17,763 bases of DNA from the NCBI GenBank assembly GCA_002449915.1, contig DJXY01000011.1, positions 1 to 17,763 of the forward strand. Reading direction: 5' to 3'. Positions 1-7,846 of the stretch are shown piece after piece; the stretch's first letter is position 1; the number at the start of each line of letters is the position of its first letter. This DNA is from Oribacterium sp. UBA6992 (GTDB lineage: Bacteria; Bacillota; Clostridia; Lachnospirales; Lachnospiraceae). The notes beneath the pieces are model-generated. The model made no database searches. It was not told the DNA's origin and saw nothing but the letters and a program-made list of their open reading frames with translations. Position numbers and translations under genes: made by a program.

Positions 1-1550
1 AGATCCGGGGAATCGTGGTCCGGCATGAGCAGGGCGCTGCATTTATGGCGGATGTTTATGGGAGGCTGACCGGAAAGGCGGGGGTCTGCTTTTCCACACT
101 CGGTCCCGGCGCGACAAACCTGATCACCGGTGTTGCCGATGCCAATGGTGACGGTGCACCGCTTGTTGCAATCACTGCACAGGTTACCACTGACAAGATG
201 CCGCTGACCTCGCATCAGTATCTGGATCTTGAGACGCTGTTCCAGCCGATCACCAAACGTACCAAGATGATTGTGTCACCGGAGTCGGTCAATGAAATTG
301 TACGCCTCGCGTTTAAATATGCCGAGGGACAGAAACCGGGCGCAACCCACGTCTGCATCCCGCAGGATGTAGCACAGATGGAGGTGCCGGAGGGAAGTGC
401 CAGGAAGCTTTTAAACCGACCGGCGGAGGTTAAGGAGTATGCCGACGAAACCCAGCTTGAGGAAGCTGCGGCAGTCATCAACCGCGCGGAGCATCCGGTT
501 ATCCTCGCAGGGCATTCTGCTGTGAATGGAGGTGCCGCCAAGGCGCTCACGGAGTTTGCAGAGAAATTACGCATTCCTGTGATCAATACTATGATGGCAA
601 AGGGTATCATTTCCTGTAAAAGCCCCTACTATATGTGCACCATCGGCATTCCGCAGCGGGATTATCCCAACCTCATCCTGGACCAGGCGGATCTCGTGAT
701 CTGCGTCGGCTATGACATTGTGGAGCTGGCACCCTCCAAGTGGAACCGTAAGGACCAGCACCGGATTCTGCACATTGATTCACTGCCGGCAGATGTCAAC
801 AAGCTCTATCAGCCGGAGGTGGAGGTCATCGGCGACATCAGCTTTTCGCTGGAGCAGCTGCTGCTGGACTGCGATCCCAAAAAGGAACCGAAGGACTTTT
901 TTGAGATCCGCAGGGCGATCACAACAGAAAATCTCATGTACCAGGACGACAACGGTTATCCTGTGAAGCCACAGAAGCTGCTCTACGATATCCGTAAAAT
1001 CATGGGACCGGATGACATCCTGATTTCGGATGTCGGCGCGCATAAGATGTGGATTTCCCGCCATTATGACTGCTATAAGCCCAACACCTGCCTGATTTCC
1101 AACGGTTTTGCCACGATGGGCATGTCCGTGCCGGGTGCGATTGCGGCAAAGCTTGTTTACCCGGAGAGGAGAGTACTGGCAGTTTGTGGTGACGGCGGCT
1201 TTATGATGAACATGCAGGAGCTCGAGACGGCAGTCAGAGAAAAGATCCCGATCGTGGTACTTGTATTGAATGATGGCGGCTACGGTCTGATCCGCTGGAA
1301 GGAGGATGACCGCTTCCACGACCATTTCTTTGTGGATTTCACAAATCCGGATTTTGTAAAGCTGGCAGAGGCAATGCATGTCCGCGGGTTCCGCATTGAT
1401 AAAACCGAGGATATCATCCCGATCATGGAGCAGGCATTTAACTGCGGTGGGCCGGCACTTGTCGAGTGCCCGATCGATTACAGGGAAAACGAAAAGCTGA
1501 CAGCACATCTTAAAAAGCTGATGGAACAGAGCCCGACAGCAAGAATTTAG
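1..1550 (+). CDS. Acetolactate synthase large-subunit-like ThDP enzyme, 5' truncated by the window edge
   Basis: This is a thiamine-diphosphate enzyme of the acetohydroxyacid synthase family, which condenses two pyruvates to 2-acetolactate (or pyruvate with 2-oxobutyrate). The reading frame is open from base 3, so about 40 N-terminal residues lie outside the window and the GTG at 15 is not the start. The visible start carries the RHEQGAA motif, whose Glu (codon 27-29) is the ThDP-activating glutamate. Glyoxylate carboligase has Val there, which argues against that enzyme. GPGATNLITG follows. The ThDP/Mg motif GDGGFMMN lies at 1188-1211, followed by the ELETAVR stretch. SDVGAHKMW and SNGFATMG are also family-typical. 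No regulatory subunit (ilvN) gene follows, so a stand-alone catabolic AlsS-type role is possible, but biosynthetic IlvB or a related ThDP enzyme such as sulfoacetaldehyde acetyltransferase cannot be excluded. Family assignment is firm; the exact reaction is inferred. Confidence 0.85.
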   Translation, partial: IRGIVVRHEQGAAFMADVYGRLTGKAGVCFSTLGPGATNLITGVADANGDGAPLVAITAQVTTDKMPLTSHQYLDLETLFQPITKRTKMIVSPESVNEIVRLAFKYAEGQKPGATHVCIPQDVAQMEVPEGSARKLLNRPAEVKEYADETQLEEAAAVINRAEHPVILAGHSAVNGGAAKALTEFAEKLRIPVINTMMAKGIISCKSPYYMCTIGIPQRDYPNLILDQADLVICVGYDIVELAPSKWNRKDQHRILHIDSLPADVNKLYQPEVEVIGDISFSLEQLLLDCDPKKEPKDFFEIRRAITTENLMYQDDNGYPVKPQKLLYDIRKIMGPDDILISDVGAHKMWISRHYDCYKPNTCLISNGFATMGMSVPGAIAAKLVYPERRVLAVCGDGGFMMNMQELETAVREKIPIVVLVLNDGGYGLIRWKEDDRFHDHFFVDFTNPDFVKLAEAMHVRGFRIDKTEDIIPIMEQAFNCGGPALVECPIDYRENEKLTAHLKKLMEQSPTARI

Positions 1551-1690
1551 TTCTGCTGCAGGCACCCCATTTTTGAGTAAGGACAGATACTATTACAGCT
1601 GTTGACATGGAGATATTAAGACATGATTAATGCGTCTTTATAAAATGCACACAAATACAGATAAATACGATAAAAAATCAAAAAAATATA
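1551..1690. other. AT-rich intergenic stretch without a gene
   Basis: No plausible coding sequence is seen here. A TTGACA at 1602-1607 has only a weak -10 (GATTAA, 1625-1630) at 17 bp. GACAT occurs at 1604-1608 and 1620-1624, echoing GACAT at 1693-1697 and 1702-1706 in the stronger promoter downstream. No convincing terminator directly follows the upstream enzyme gene, so its transcript may run to the hairpin at 1763-1821. Confidence 0.5.
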
Positions 1691-1719
1691 TTGACATTAA
1701 AGACATAACTGATTATAGT
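1691..1719 (+). promoter_or_regulatory. Near-consensus sigma-A promoter for the peptide transporter operon
   Basis: TTGACA (1691-1696) and TATAGT (1714-1719) are separated by exactly 17 bp: a perfect -35 and a 5/6 -10. Transcription should begin near 1726, giving a leader of about 160 nt before the lipoprotein ATG at 1885. This is a sequence match only; no start site has been measured. Confidence 0.7.
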
Positions 1720-1728
1720 TTGCTTTAA

Positions 1729-1746
1729 TTCAAGTAAAAACTTGAA
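1729..1746. promoter_or_regulatory. Inverted repeat at the predicted transcription start (operator or 5' hairpin)
   Basis: TTCAAGT (1729-1735) and ACTTGAA (1740-1746) are perfect inverted arms separated by AAAA. The 18-bp palindrome begins just after the predicted start site near 1726. That suits a dimeric repressor operator, or a short hairpin at the 5' end of the mRNA. Sequence alone cannot distinguish the two. Confidence 0.45.
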
Positions 1747-1762
1747 GCAAATCCATAACCTC

Positions 1763-1821
1763 AGCGCATGCAAAGACGTATTGCCAAATGAAAAAAGCAA
1801 AGGGTCGGCATGCGCTTTTTT
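1763..1821 (+). terminator. Intrinsic-terminator-like structured hairpin inside the operon leader
   Basis: AGCGCATGC (1763-1771) pairs perfectly with GCATGCGCT (1808-1816) and is followed by a T run at 1816-1821. The 36-nt interior can add GAC (1775-1777) with GTC (1804-1806) and TTGC (1781-1784) with GCAA (1797-1800), leaving asymmetric internal loops. It lies downstream of the promoter at 1691-1719, so it could stop transcription before the first operon gene. TAACCTC (1756-1762), flush with the 5' arm, is complementary to GAGGTTA (1853-1859) near the start codon, an alternative long-range pairing. It may also simply terminate read-through from the upstream enzyme gene. Confidence 0.6.
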
Positions 1822-1884
1822 AGTATCTGTACCTTATATAGCACAGAAACCGGAGGTTAAAAGCTATACAGAAGGAGGTCTATT

Positions 1885-3543
1885 ATGAAAAAGAGAAATC
1901 GTAGAGCAGCCGCAGCGGTGATGGCAGTGGCAGCACTTTTAGTGACAGCCTGTGGCGGTGGCAGCTCCAATTCAACGACAGCCGCTGGAGCGAGTGCGGC
2001 AGCAGATACAAGCGGATCCGAAACGGGAAGCAGTGCAGGCACCAGCTCCGCAGCACCGGCAGAGGGTACCAAATGTCAGGATACCCTGCACATCGCGGTG
2101 CAGCAGCAGGCACCATCTCTTGACCTCCATAAAAACAGTTCCCTGATCGCCCGTCAGATGATGGACGGCACCGTATTTGAGAAGCTTGTAACACTTAATT
2201 CCCAGGCAGAGGCAGTACCGGAGCTCGCCGAGAGCTATGAGCTGAGCGACGATGCCAGGACACTTACATTCAAGCTTCGTCACGGCGTCAAGTTCCATGA
2301 TGGCTCGGAAATGACAGCGGATGATGTTGTTGCATCCATGAACCGCTGGATCGAGGGCTTCAGCACGGCAAGCACGATGCTAGGAGATGCAAGATTTGAG
2401 AAGGTCGATGACGATACCGTAAAGATTACAGCCGATACCTCCCTGCTTCTGCTGCCACCGATGATTGCAGGCTCCGCACAGCCGGCAGCGATTACTACGG
2501 CAGCTGCCTGCAAGGATGAGGACGACAACGGCTTTATGAAGCAGTACATCGGCACCGGTCCGTATAAGTTTACCGAGTGGGTACAGGATCAGTACGTACG
2601 ACTGGATCGGTTTGATGATTATGTGCCCTATGGTAATAAGGGAGAGGAAATGGACGGTTGGGCAGGCTATAAGTCAGCACCGACGCAGACGCTGGAATAC
2701 GATATTGTCCCGGATCAGGCAACGGCTTCTGCAGGACTGGAGTCCGGACAGTATGACATTATCTGGAATGTTAGCTCTGATGATTATCCAAGACTCGAAG
2801 CAAATCCGGCACTCTCCGTAGCATCCGCACAGCAGGGATCCGTTGCTCTGATATTTAACCATAAGCAGGGACTTGGCGCCAACCAGTCTTTCCGACAGGC
2901 AGTCAATACCGCGCTGAACTGCGATGAAATCCTGACAGCGGCATTTGGCAGCGGATACGAACTTGGCAGCTGCTACATGGATTCCGGACAGGCGTTCTGG
3001 CAGACGGATGCCGGATCCGAATACTACAACCAGCATGATGTCGATAAGGCAAAGCAGCTGTTGACAGACGCAGGATATAGTGGAGACACATTCCGGATCC
3101 TTTGCTCCAACCTGGGTGGTTCGGATAAGATGGCGGTCGCTATGAAATCCGAGCTGGAGGCGGTGGGTATCACCGTGGATCTTAACATTGTCGACTGGGC
3201 AACGCTCACGGACTACCGGAAGGATCCGAGTCTCTACGATATGTATATCACCACCTTTGCCGAGGTACCGGTACCGACACTTAAGCTTTACTACGGCACC
3301 AATTATCCCGGCTGGTCTGTGGATGACAAGCTGCAGTCCATGTTTAAGGACATGACCGAAGCCACCACAATGGACGATGCCAAGGCAAAATGGGAAGCAC
3401 TGCAGGGCTATTCCTGGGAGTATCTGCCGATCATCTGCCCGGGTCATTATCTTGGACAGTATGCATGGAAAAAGGAGCTTACCGGTGTCAATATGTACAG
3501 CGGCGGTCCGAAGTTCTGGAACGCAGGTATTCCACTGGCTTAA
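1885..3543 (+). CDS. ABC transporter family 5 solute-binding lipoprotein (dipeptide/oligopeptide type)
   Basis: This is the extracellular receptor of a Dpp/Opp-type importer. The 552-residue product starts with a basic n-region (MKKRNRR), a hydrophobic stretch, and the lipobox LVTAC with Cys23 as the lipidated residue. A Gly/Ser/Thr/Ala-rich linker follows (about residues 24-60), as in Gram-positive lipoproteins. The body has the family 5 pattern of an early conserved block (AESYELSDD, KLRHGVKFHDG, TADDVV) and length normal for the family. The ribosome site GAAGGAGG (1871-1878) is 6 nt before ATG. Two permease and two ATPase genes follow in the order expected of an operon. The ligand cannot be read from sequence. 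The M20 amidohydrolase downstream suggests a peptide or N-acyl-amino-acid substrate (inference). Confidence 0.9.
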   Translation: MKKRNRRAAAAVMAVAALLVTACGGGSSNSTTAAGASAAADTSGSETGSSAGTSSAAPAEGTKCQDTLHIAVQQQAPSLDLHKNSSLIARQMMDGTVFEKLVTLNSQAEAVPELAESYELSDDARTLTFKLRHGVKFHDGSEMTADDVVASMNRWIEGFSTASTMLGDARFEKVDDDTVKITADTSLLLLPPMIAGSAQPAAITTAAACKDEDDNGFMKQYIGTGPYKFTEWVQDQYVRLDRFDDYVPYGNKGEEMDGWAGYKSAPTQTLEYDIVPDQATASAGLESGQYDIIWNVSSDDYPRLEANPALSVASAQQGSVALIFNHKQGLGANQSFRQAVNTALNCDEILTAAFGSGYELGSCYMDSGQAFWQTDAGSEYYNQHDVDKAKQLLTDAGYSGDTFRILCSNLGGSDKMAVAMKSELEAVGITVDLNIVDWATLTDYRKDPSLYDMYITTFAEVPVPTLKLYYGTNYPGWSVDDKLQSMFKDMTEATTMDDAKAKWEALQGYSWEYLPIICPGHYLGQYAWKKELTGVNMYSGGPKFWNAGIPLA

Positions 3544-3584
3544 TAGTAGTAACAATCACCTTTTCCTATAGTTACCTATGGCGA

Positions 3585-3632
3585 GGAATGCTGCATTGCC
3601 TGTGATATACCAAAAGATGTGATGCAGTATCC
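3585..3632 (+). promoter_or_regulatory. Intercistronic hairpin between binding-protein and permease genes
   Basis: TGCTGCAT (3589-3596) pairs with ATGCAGTA (3622-3629), including one G-U pair, extended by A3588-T3630 and, past a bulged A, GG with CC. The loop is 25 nt and no T run follows. A stem at this place is common in transporter operons, where it stabilises the binding-protein mRNA and lowers permease expression. The 177-nt gap holds no convincing gene. Confidence 0.4.
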
Positions 3633-3720
3633 TCCGGATATATGAAATTTGCAGCAGAAGGCTCTGAAGCTGACAGGGTCTTCTGTAATGATATCAGTGG
3701 ATGGGGAGTATCAACAAATT

Positions 3721-4665
3721 ATGAAACGATTCATTTTAAAACGTATCTTATCCATGATTCCGGTGCTGTTTATTGTTTCGGTGGTCATTTTCTCCCTGGT
3801 ACATCTTGTACCGGGAGATCCTGCAGCCGCGATGCTGGGAGACATGGCAACGGCGGAGGATATTGCCGCACTTCATGCCCGTCTCGGACTGGACCGCCCC
3901 CTGGTGCAGCAGTACTTTGTATGGATTTCCAACATATTTCACGGAGATTTTGGTGACAGTGTGGCAAATCACCAGACCGTTGCATCCATGATTCTGAGCC
4001 ATCTGGAGCCGACCATCCATCTTACGATCCTGGCGCTGATCATAGCCGTGCTGATTGCAATTCCGCTCGGTATGATCGCTGCAACGAGAAAGGGCTCTGT
4101 CGTGGATCATTCGGTCACCGTGCTCTCGCTCCTCGGCATTTCGCTTCCGAGCTTTCTGCTTGGACTGTTTCTGATCCTTGTCTTTGCCGTCCGTTTTAAG
4201 CTCCTGCCATCCTCAGGCTATGTACCGATGCGGCAGGGCTTCTGGATGCACCTCAAATCCATTTTACTCCCCGCCATAGCCCTTGGCTTTATGAATGCCG
4301 CATTTATGATGCGGATGACCCGTGCTTCGCTTCTTGAGGTACTCGGCAGCGATTACATTCGCATGGCCAAGGCAAAGGGCGTGAGAGAAATGGCGATTGT
4401 CACAGTCCATGCATTTAAAAATACGCTGGTGACCATCATCACCGTGATCGGACAGAGCCTGGTACAGTCCCTCTCCGGAGCGGCGGTTGTGGAAAGCCTT
4501 TTTGCAATTCCGGGGCTCGGGCAGCTGATGGTCAATTCCATTGGCAGACGCGATTATTACGTAATTCAGTCCATTGTGCTTCTGATCGCGGTTTTTAACG
4601 TGATTGTCAATATGTTTGTCGATATTTTGTACGGCGTTGTGGATCCGAGAGTTCGGGTCAGCTGA
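3721..4665 (+). CDS. dppB: Dipeptide/oligopeptide ABC transporter permease, DppB type
   Basis: This is the first inner-membrane permease subunit. The ATG at 3721 gives 314 residues starting MKRFILKRILSMIPVLF, the classical DppB N-terminus: a short basic segment, then a membrane helix. The in-frame ATGs at 3649 and 3688 would add residues unlike the family, so they were not used. The GGGGAG at 3703-3708 is a somewhat distant ribosome site (12 nt), implying modest translation relative to the binding protein. VPGDPAAAMLG follows the first helix. The EAA-type loop that contacts the ATPases is visible as YIRMAKAKGV with a downstream KNTL. The C-terminus ends DPRVRVS, as usual for this subunit. A 14-nt gap separates it from the next permease. 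The symbol reflects family type, not proven substrate. Confidence 0.9.
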   Translation: MKRFILKRILSMIPVLFIVSVVIFSLVHLVPGDPAAAMLGDMATAEDIAALHARLGLDRPLVQQYFVWISNIFHGDFGDSVANHQTVASMILSHLEPTIHLTILALIIAVLIAIPLGMIAATRKGSVVDHSVTVLSLLGISLPSFLLGLFLILVFAVRFKLLPSSGYVPMRQGFWMHLKSILLPAIALGFMNAAFMMRMTRASLLEVLGSDYIRMAKAKGVREMAIVTVHAFKNTLVTIITVIGQSLVQSLSGAAVVESLFAIPGLGQLMVNSIGRRDYYVIQSIVLLIAVFNVIVNMFVDILYGVVDPRVRVS

Positions 4666-4679
4666 AGGGAGGAGAAGCT

Positions 4680-5621
4680 ATGAGCATACTGCATGCAAAT
4701 GAAATGACGGTTTCGGCGGCGAATGCAAATGCCACGGAGACTCTCACGGGTGCCGGGTTTGAGGAGCTCAAGGCGCGACTTGCCAAGGAGCAGAGAGCCA
4801 TCCGGATCCGGCGCTTTACAAGTAACAAGGGTGCGGTTTTCGGACTTGTGGTGGTGCTTATGGTGCTGCTGCTTGCCATACTGGCACCGGTGATCTGCCA
4901 TTACGACCCTCTGGCGCTGGATACCGTCAACCGTTTAAAGCCGATGAGCCTCGCCCACCCGTTCGGTACAGATACCATGGGACGAGATGTGTTTGCCAGA
5001 GTGCTCTATGGAGCAAGAATTTCTCTTTTTGTCGGTTTTACCGTCGGCATCCTCTCCGGAGTGCTCGGCATGGTTGTGGGGCTTTACGCGAGTACCAACA
5101 AGCTTGCCGACAATATCCTCATGCGGATCTGCGATGGCTTAAAGGCGATTCCAAGCACACTGCTGGCGATTACGCTGATGGCGGTGCTCGGAGCGGACAT
5201 CCGGAATGTTATCATGGCACTTACGATCGTCAGTGTTCCGAGCATGGCGCGCCTTGCGCGAGGCAGAGCACTGGTCATCCGTGAACAGACGTATATTGAA
5301 GCAATGCGTTGCCTGGGAGCCTCCAAGTTGAGAATCATGTGGAAGCATATGGCACCCAATATCATCTCGCCGATCATTGTACAGGTCACCTTTGTATTTG
5401 CTTCTGCGATTATCTCCGAGGCAGCACTCAGCTTCCTAGGCGCAGGGGTACCGGCTCCGGCACCAAGCTGGGGCAATATCTTAAATGAAGGGAAGAGCGT
5501 AATCTATCAGGCATGGTGGATCGTGTGCTTCCCGGGTGCATTCACCGCGCTGACCGTACTGGGACTGAATCTCCTGGGCGACGGAATCCGGGATTTTATT
5601 GATCCGACCAGCGAAGGCTAA
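4680..5621 (+). CDS. dppC: Dipeptide/oligopeptide ABC transporter permease, DppC type
   Basis: This is the second permease subunit, 313 residues. A long cytoplasmic N-terminus (about 50 residues, including LAKEQRAIRIRRF) leads to the first membrane helix. HPFGTDTMGRDVFARVLYGAR is the conserved DppC block after that helix. The ATPase-contact EAA loop reads YIEAMRCLGASKLRIMWKH followed by APNI. SFLGAGVPAPAPSWG and the terminal LNLLGDGIRDFIDP are typical. The GGGAGGAG ribosome site sits just upstream of ATG. It pairs with the upstream permease to form the transmembrane channel. Its stop codon is 16 nt before the chosen start of the ATPase gene, so translational coupling is likely. Confidence 0.92.
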   Translation: MSILHANEMTVSAANANATETLTGAGFEELKARLAKEQRAIRIRRFTSNKGAVFGLVVVLMVLLLAILAPVICHYDPLALDTVNRLKPMSLAHPFGTDTMGRDVFARVLYGARISLFVGFTVGILSGVLGMVVGLYASTNKLADNILMRICDGLKAIPSTLLAITLMAVLGADIRNVIMALTIVSVPSMARLARGRALVIREQTYIEAMRCLGASKLRIMWKHMAPNIISPIIVQVTFVFASAIISEAALSFLGAGVPAPAPSWGNILNEGKSVIYQAWWIVCFPGAFTALTVLGLNLLGDGIRDFIDPTSEG

Positions 5622-5625
5622 GGAC

Positions 5626-5632
5626 AAGGAGG
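5626..5632 (+). promoter_or_regulatory. Ribosome binding site fixing the DppD start
   Basis: AAGGAGG lies 5 nt before the ATG at 5638. An earlier in-frame ATG at 5599 would overlap the preceding gene and has no such site, so 5638 is preferred. Confidence 0.75.
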
Positions 5633-5637
5633 CAGGT

Positions 5638-6732
5638 ATGGAAGCAGTAGCTGAGAGAAACATCATAGATAAGAAGCTGATCTTTCCGGATTCTCTACGG
5701 GAGTCGGAAGAAGGTTTTAAGAGTACGTCAGCGGAGGATGCTTATGCAACGGCTCCGCAGGACGTCATCCTGGAGGTTAAGGATCTCTGCACGGGATTTC
5801 ATACCGAGCGGGGATTTCTTAAGGCAATCGATGGCGTAAGCTTTTCCGTTAAAAAAGGCGAAATGCTTGGTATCGTGGGAGAGTCCGGCTGCGGCAAGAG
5901 TGTTACATCCCAGTCCATTATGCGTCTTTATGACGAACGGAAACTTGTGAGATATACCGGTGAGGTGCGGTTCCTGGGTCAGAACCTGTTTGACCTCTCG
6001 GAGCGGGAAATGCAGCATGTCCGGGGCGAGAAGATTGCCATGGTATTTCAGGATGCACTCTCATCGCTGAATCCGGTCTTTACGGTCGGGCATCAGATCA
6101 TGGAGTCGCTCAGGATCCACCGTAACATCTCCAGGGAGGAAGCAAAAAAGCGGTCCGTTGAAATGCTCGGGCTCGTAGGCATTCCCGATCCGGAACGTAG
6201 ATTTTACCAGTATCCGTTTGAACTGTCCGGCGGCATGCGGCAGAGAGTCATGATTGCGGTTGCACTTGCGTGCCATCCCAGGCTCCTCATTGCCGATGAA
6301 CCGACCACCGCGTTGGATGTTACGATCCAGGCACAGATCATGGATCTGATCGTAGAGATGAACCGGAAATTTGACATGGGTGTCATGCTCATCACCCATG
6401 ATCTTGGCGTGGTGGCGGAAACCTGCTCCCGCGTGATCGTAATGTATCTTGGGCAGATCGTAGAGGAAGGACTGGTCACAGATATCTTTGACCATCCGCA
6501 GCATCCCTATACAAAAGGACTTATGGCTTCGGTTCCAAGACTGGATTCCAGGTCAGGAGAGCGGCTGCATCAGATTAAGGGCACCGTGCCTTTATTAAAT
6601 CAGATCCCGGAGGGCTGTCGCTTTGCACCGAGATGTCCGTATGCGACAGAAGCCTGCCGCCGGTCCATGCCGGACTTTATAAGCACCAGCAGCACACAGC
6701 GTGCGAGATGCTTCCGGATCGGCGAGCTGTGA
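5638..6732 (+). CDS. dppD: Dipeptide/oligopeptide ABC transporter ATPase, DppD type
   Basis: This is one of the two cytoplasmic ATPases that power the importer, 364 residues from the ATG at 5638. Walker A GESGCGKS is at residues 81-88. The Q-loop MVFQDALSSLNP, signature LSGGMRQR, Walker B LLIADEPTTALD and switch LITHD all follow intact. The C-terminal segment GCRFAPRCPYATEACR belongs to the oligopeptide/dipeptide C-terminal domain with conserved cysteines. Oddly, about 42 residues precede the first ABC strand (ILEVKDL), whereas family members usually start within a few residues of it. The extension (LIFPDSLRESEEGF and on) is acidic, without a recognised domain. The following ATPase gene starts 70 nt later. 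Confidence 0.92.
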   Translation: MEAVAERNIIDKKLIFPDSLRESEEGFKSTSAEDAYATAPQDVILEVKDLCTGFHTERGFLKAIDGVSFSVKKGEMLGIVGESGCGKSVTSQSIMRLYDERKLVRYTGEVRFLGQNLFDLSEREMQHVRGEKIAMVFQDALSSLNPVFTVGHQIMESLRIHRNISREEAKKRSVEMLGLVGIPDPERRFYQYPFELSGGMRQRVMIAVALACHPRLLIADEPTTALDVTIQAQIMDLIVEMNRKFDMGVMLITHDLGVVAETCSRVIVMYLGQIVEEGLVTDIFDHPQHPYTKGLMASVPRLDSRSGERLHQIKGTVPLLNQIPEGCRFAPRCPYATEACRRSMPDFISTSSTQRARCFRIGEL

Positions 6733-6783
6733 AGGAAGGGCTGCGGGACACGGTTATGATACACAGTTTCTGTATAACGGACA

Positions 6784-6794
6784 GGGGAGGGGAG
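6784..6794 (+). promoter_or_regulatory. Ribosome binding site fixing the DppF start
   Basis: GGGGAGGGGAG lies 8 nt before the ATG at 6803. The frame is open further upstream into the end of the preceding gene, but this purine-rich site and the family-typical N-terminus support 6803. Confidence 0.7.
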
Positions 6795-6802
6795 TAAAGC
6801 AT

Positions 6803-7801
6803 ATGGATACATGGAAAACAAAGCCGGTAGTGCTGCGGGGTACCGGCGTTAAGAAATATTTTCCGGTCAACACGGGCATTGGCGCTAAAAAATATGTCAA
6901 AGCGGTGGATGGTGTTGATATCGAGATTCACAAGGGCGAGATCTACGGGCTGGTTGGAGAGACCGGCTGCGGTAAGAGCACATTGGGGCGCACACTTATG
7001 CTCTTGACAGAGCCGACCGCCGGCAGCATTGAGGTGCTGGGCAAGGACATCACCAGGCTTAAGGGTAAGGAACAGAAGGAGATGCGCCGGAAGTTTCAGA
7101 TGGTCTTCCAGGATCCGTATACTTCTCTGGATCCAAAGGAGAAGGTTGGCGACATCCTGATGGAAGCACTGGAAATCCACGGAATCGGTGATCCTAAAAC
7201 AAGGCTCGATACCGCGATGGAGATCATGCATCAGGTCGGTCTCAGACCCGAGCATTTTTACCGCTATCCGCATGAATTTTCCGGAGGGCAGCGGCAGAGG
7301 GTCGGACTCGCAAGAGCGCTCATCCTAAATCCGGAAATTATCGTCTGTGATGAGCCGGTTTCCGCGCTGGATGTCTCGATCCAGGCGCAGATCATCAATT
7401 TGCTGCAGGATCTCCGGGAGCAGCATGATATTTCGTTCCTTTTTATTGCACATGATATGAGTGTGGTAAAATATATTTCAGACCGGATCGGCGTCATGTA
7501 CTTAGGACACATGATGGAGGAAGCGGATGAGGAGGAGCTTTTTAAGGAGACACTGCATCCGTATGCCAAGGCGCTTCTTTCCGCAGTGCCGGAGGTGAAT
7601 CCACATATCCATAAGGAGCGGATCATGCTTACGGGCGAACTGCCATCTCCGATGAATCCACCTTCCGGCTGTGTATTTCACACACGCTGTCCGTATGCCA
7701 CCGAGCGATGCGCCAATGTTGTGCCGGTGCTCCGTGAGATAAAACCAGGACACAAGGTCGCGTGCCTGAAATATGAGGAGGGCGGACTCAGCGCGGGCTG
7801 A
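6803..7801 (+). CDS. dppF: Dipeptide/oligopeptide ABC transporter ATPase, DppF type
   Basis: This is the second ATPase of the importer, 332 residues from the ATG at 6803. The ABC strand begins almost at once ([14 protein letters not shown]). Walker A is GETGCGKS, the Q-loop is [12 protein letters not shown], the signature FSGGQRQR, Walker [13 protein letters not shown], and the switch FIAHD. The oligopeptide C-terminal domain is present ([15 protein letters not shown]). It should form a heterodimer with the upstream ATPase under the two permeases. Both nucleotide sites appear complete. The amidohydrolase gene follows after 45 nt with its own ribosome site, consistent with a single operon. Confidence 0.93.
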   Translation: MDTWKTKPVVLRGTGVKKYFPVNTGIGAKKYVKAVDGVDIEIHKGEIYGLVGETGCGKSTLGRTLMLLTEPTAGSIEVLGKDITRLKGKEQKEMRRKFQMVFQDPYTSLDPKEKVGDILMEALEIHGIGDPKTRLDTAMEIMHQVGLRPEHFYRYPHEFSGGQRQRVGLARALILNPEIIVCDEPVSALDVSIQAQIINLLQDLREQHDISFLFIAHDMSVVKYISDRIGVMYLGHMMEEADEEELFKETLHPYAKALLSAVPEVNPHIHKERIMLTGELPSPMNPPSGCVFHTRCPYATERCANVVPVLREIKPGHKVACLKYEEGGLSAG

Positions 7802-7846
7802 AAAATCAGGATTACAGTATTACTATAGTAGAAACAGGAGGCAGAT

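Noticed and set aside
1..1550. Glyoxylate carboligase as identity of the ThDP enzyme
   Set aside because: The activating glutamate in RHEQGAA is present; glyoxylate carboligase carries valine at that position.
780..1565. Minus-strand open frame of 261 codons opposite the acetolactate-synthase-like gene
   Set aside because: It is antisense to the ThDP-binding region of a clear enzyme and its translation (Cys/His-rich, no motif) looks like a codon-bias shadow.
1726..1884. Known riboswitch or T-box in the peptide operon leader
   Set aside because: I saw no TPP, FMN, ZTP, fluoride or T-box consensus elements. The GCAAAG runs recall cyclic-di-GMP aptamers but the rest of that consensus is missing.
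2674..3555. Minus-strand open frame of 293 codons opposite the solute-binding protein gene
   Set aside because: The plus strand encodes the complete family 5 binding protein here; the antisense product has no family features.
3649..3720. Upstream in-frame start for the DppB-type permease
   Set aside because: The added residues are unlike the family N-terminus; ATG at 3721 gives the standard MKRFILKRILSMIP start.
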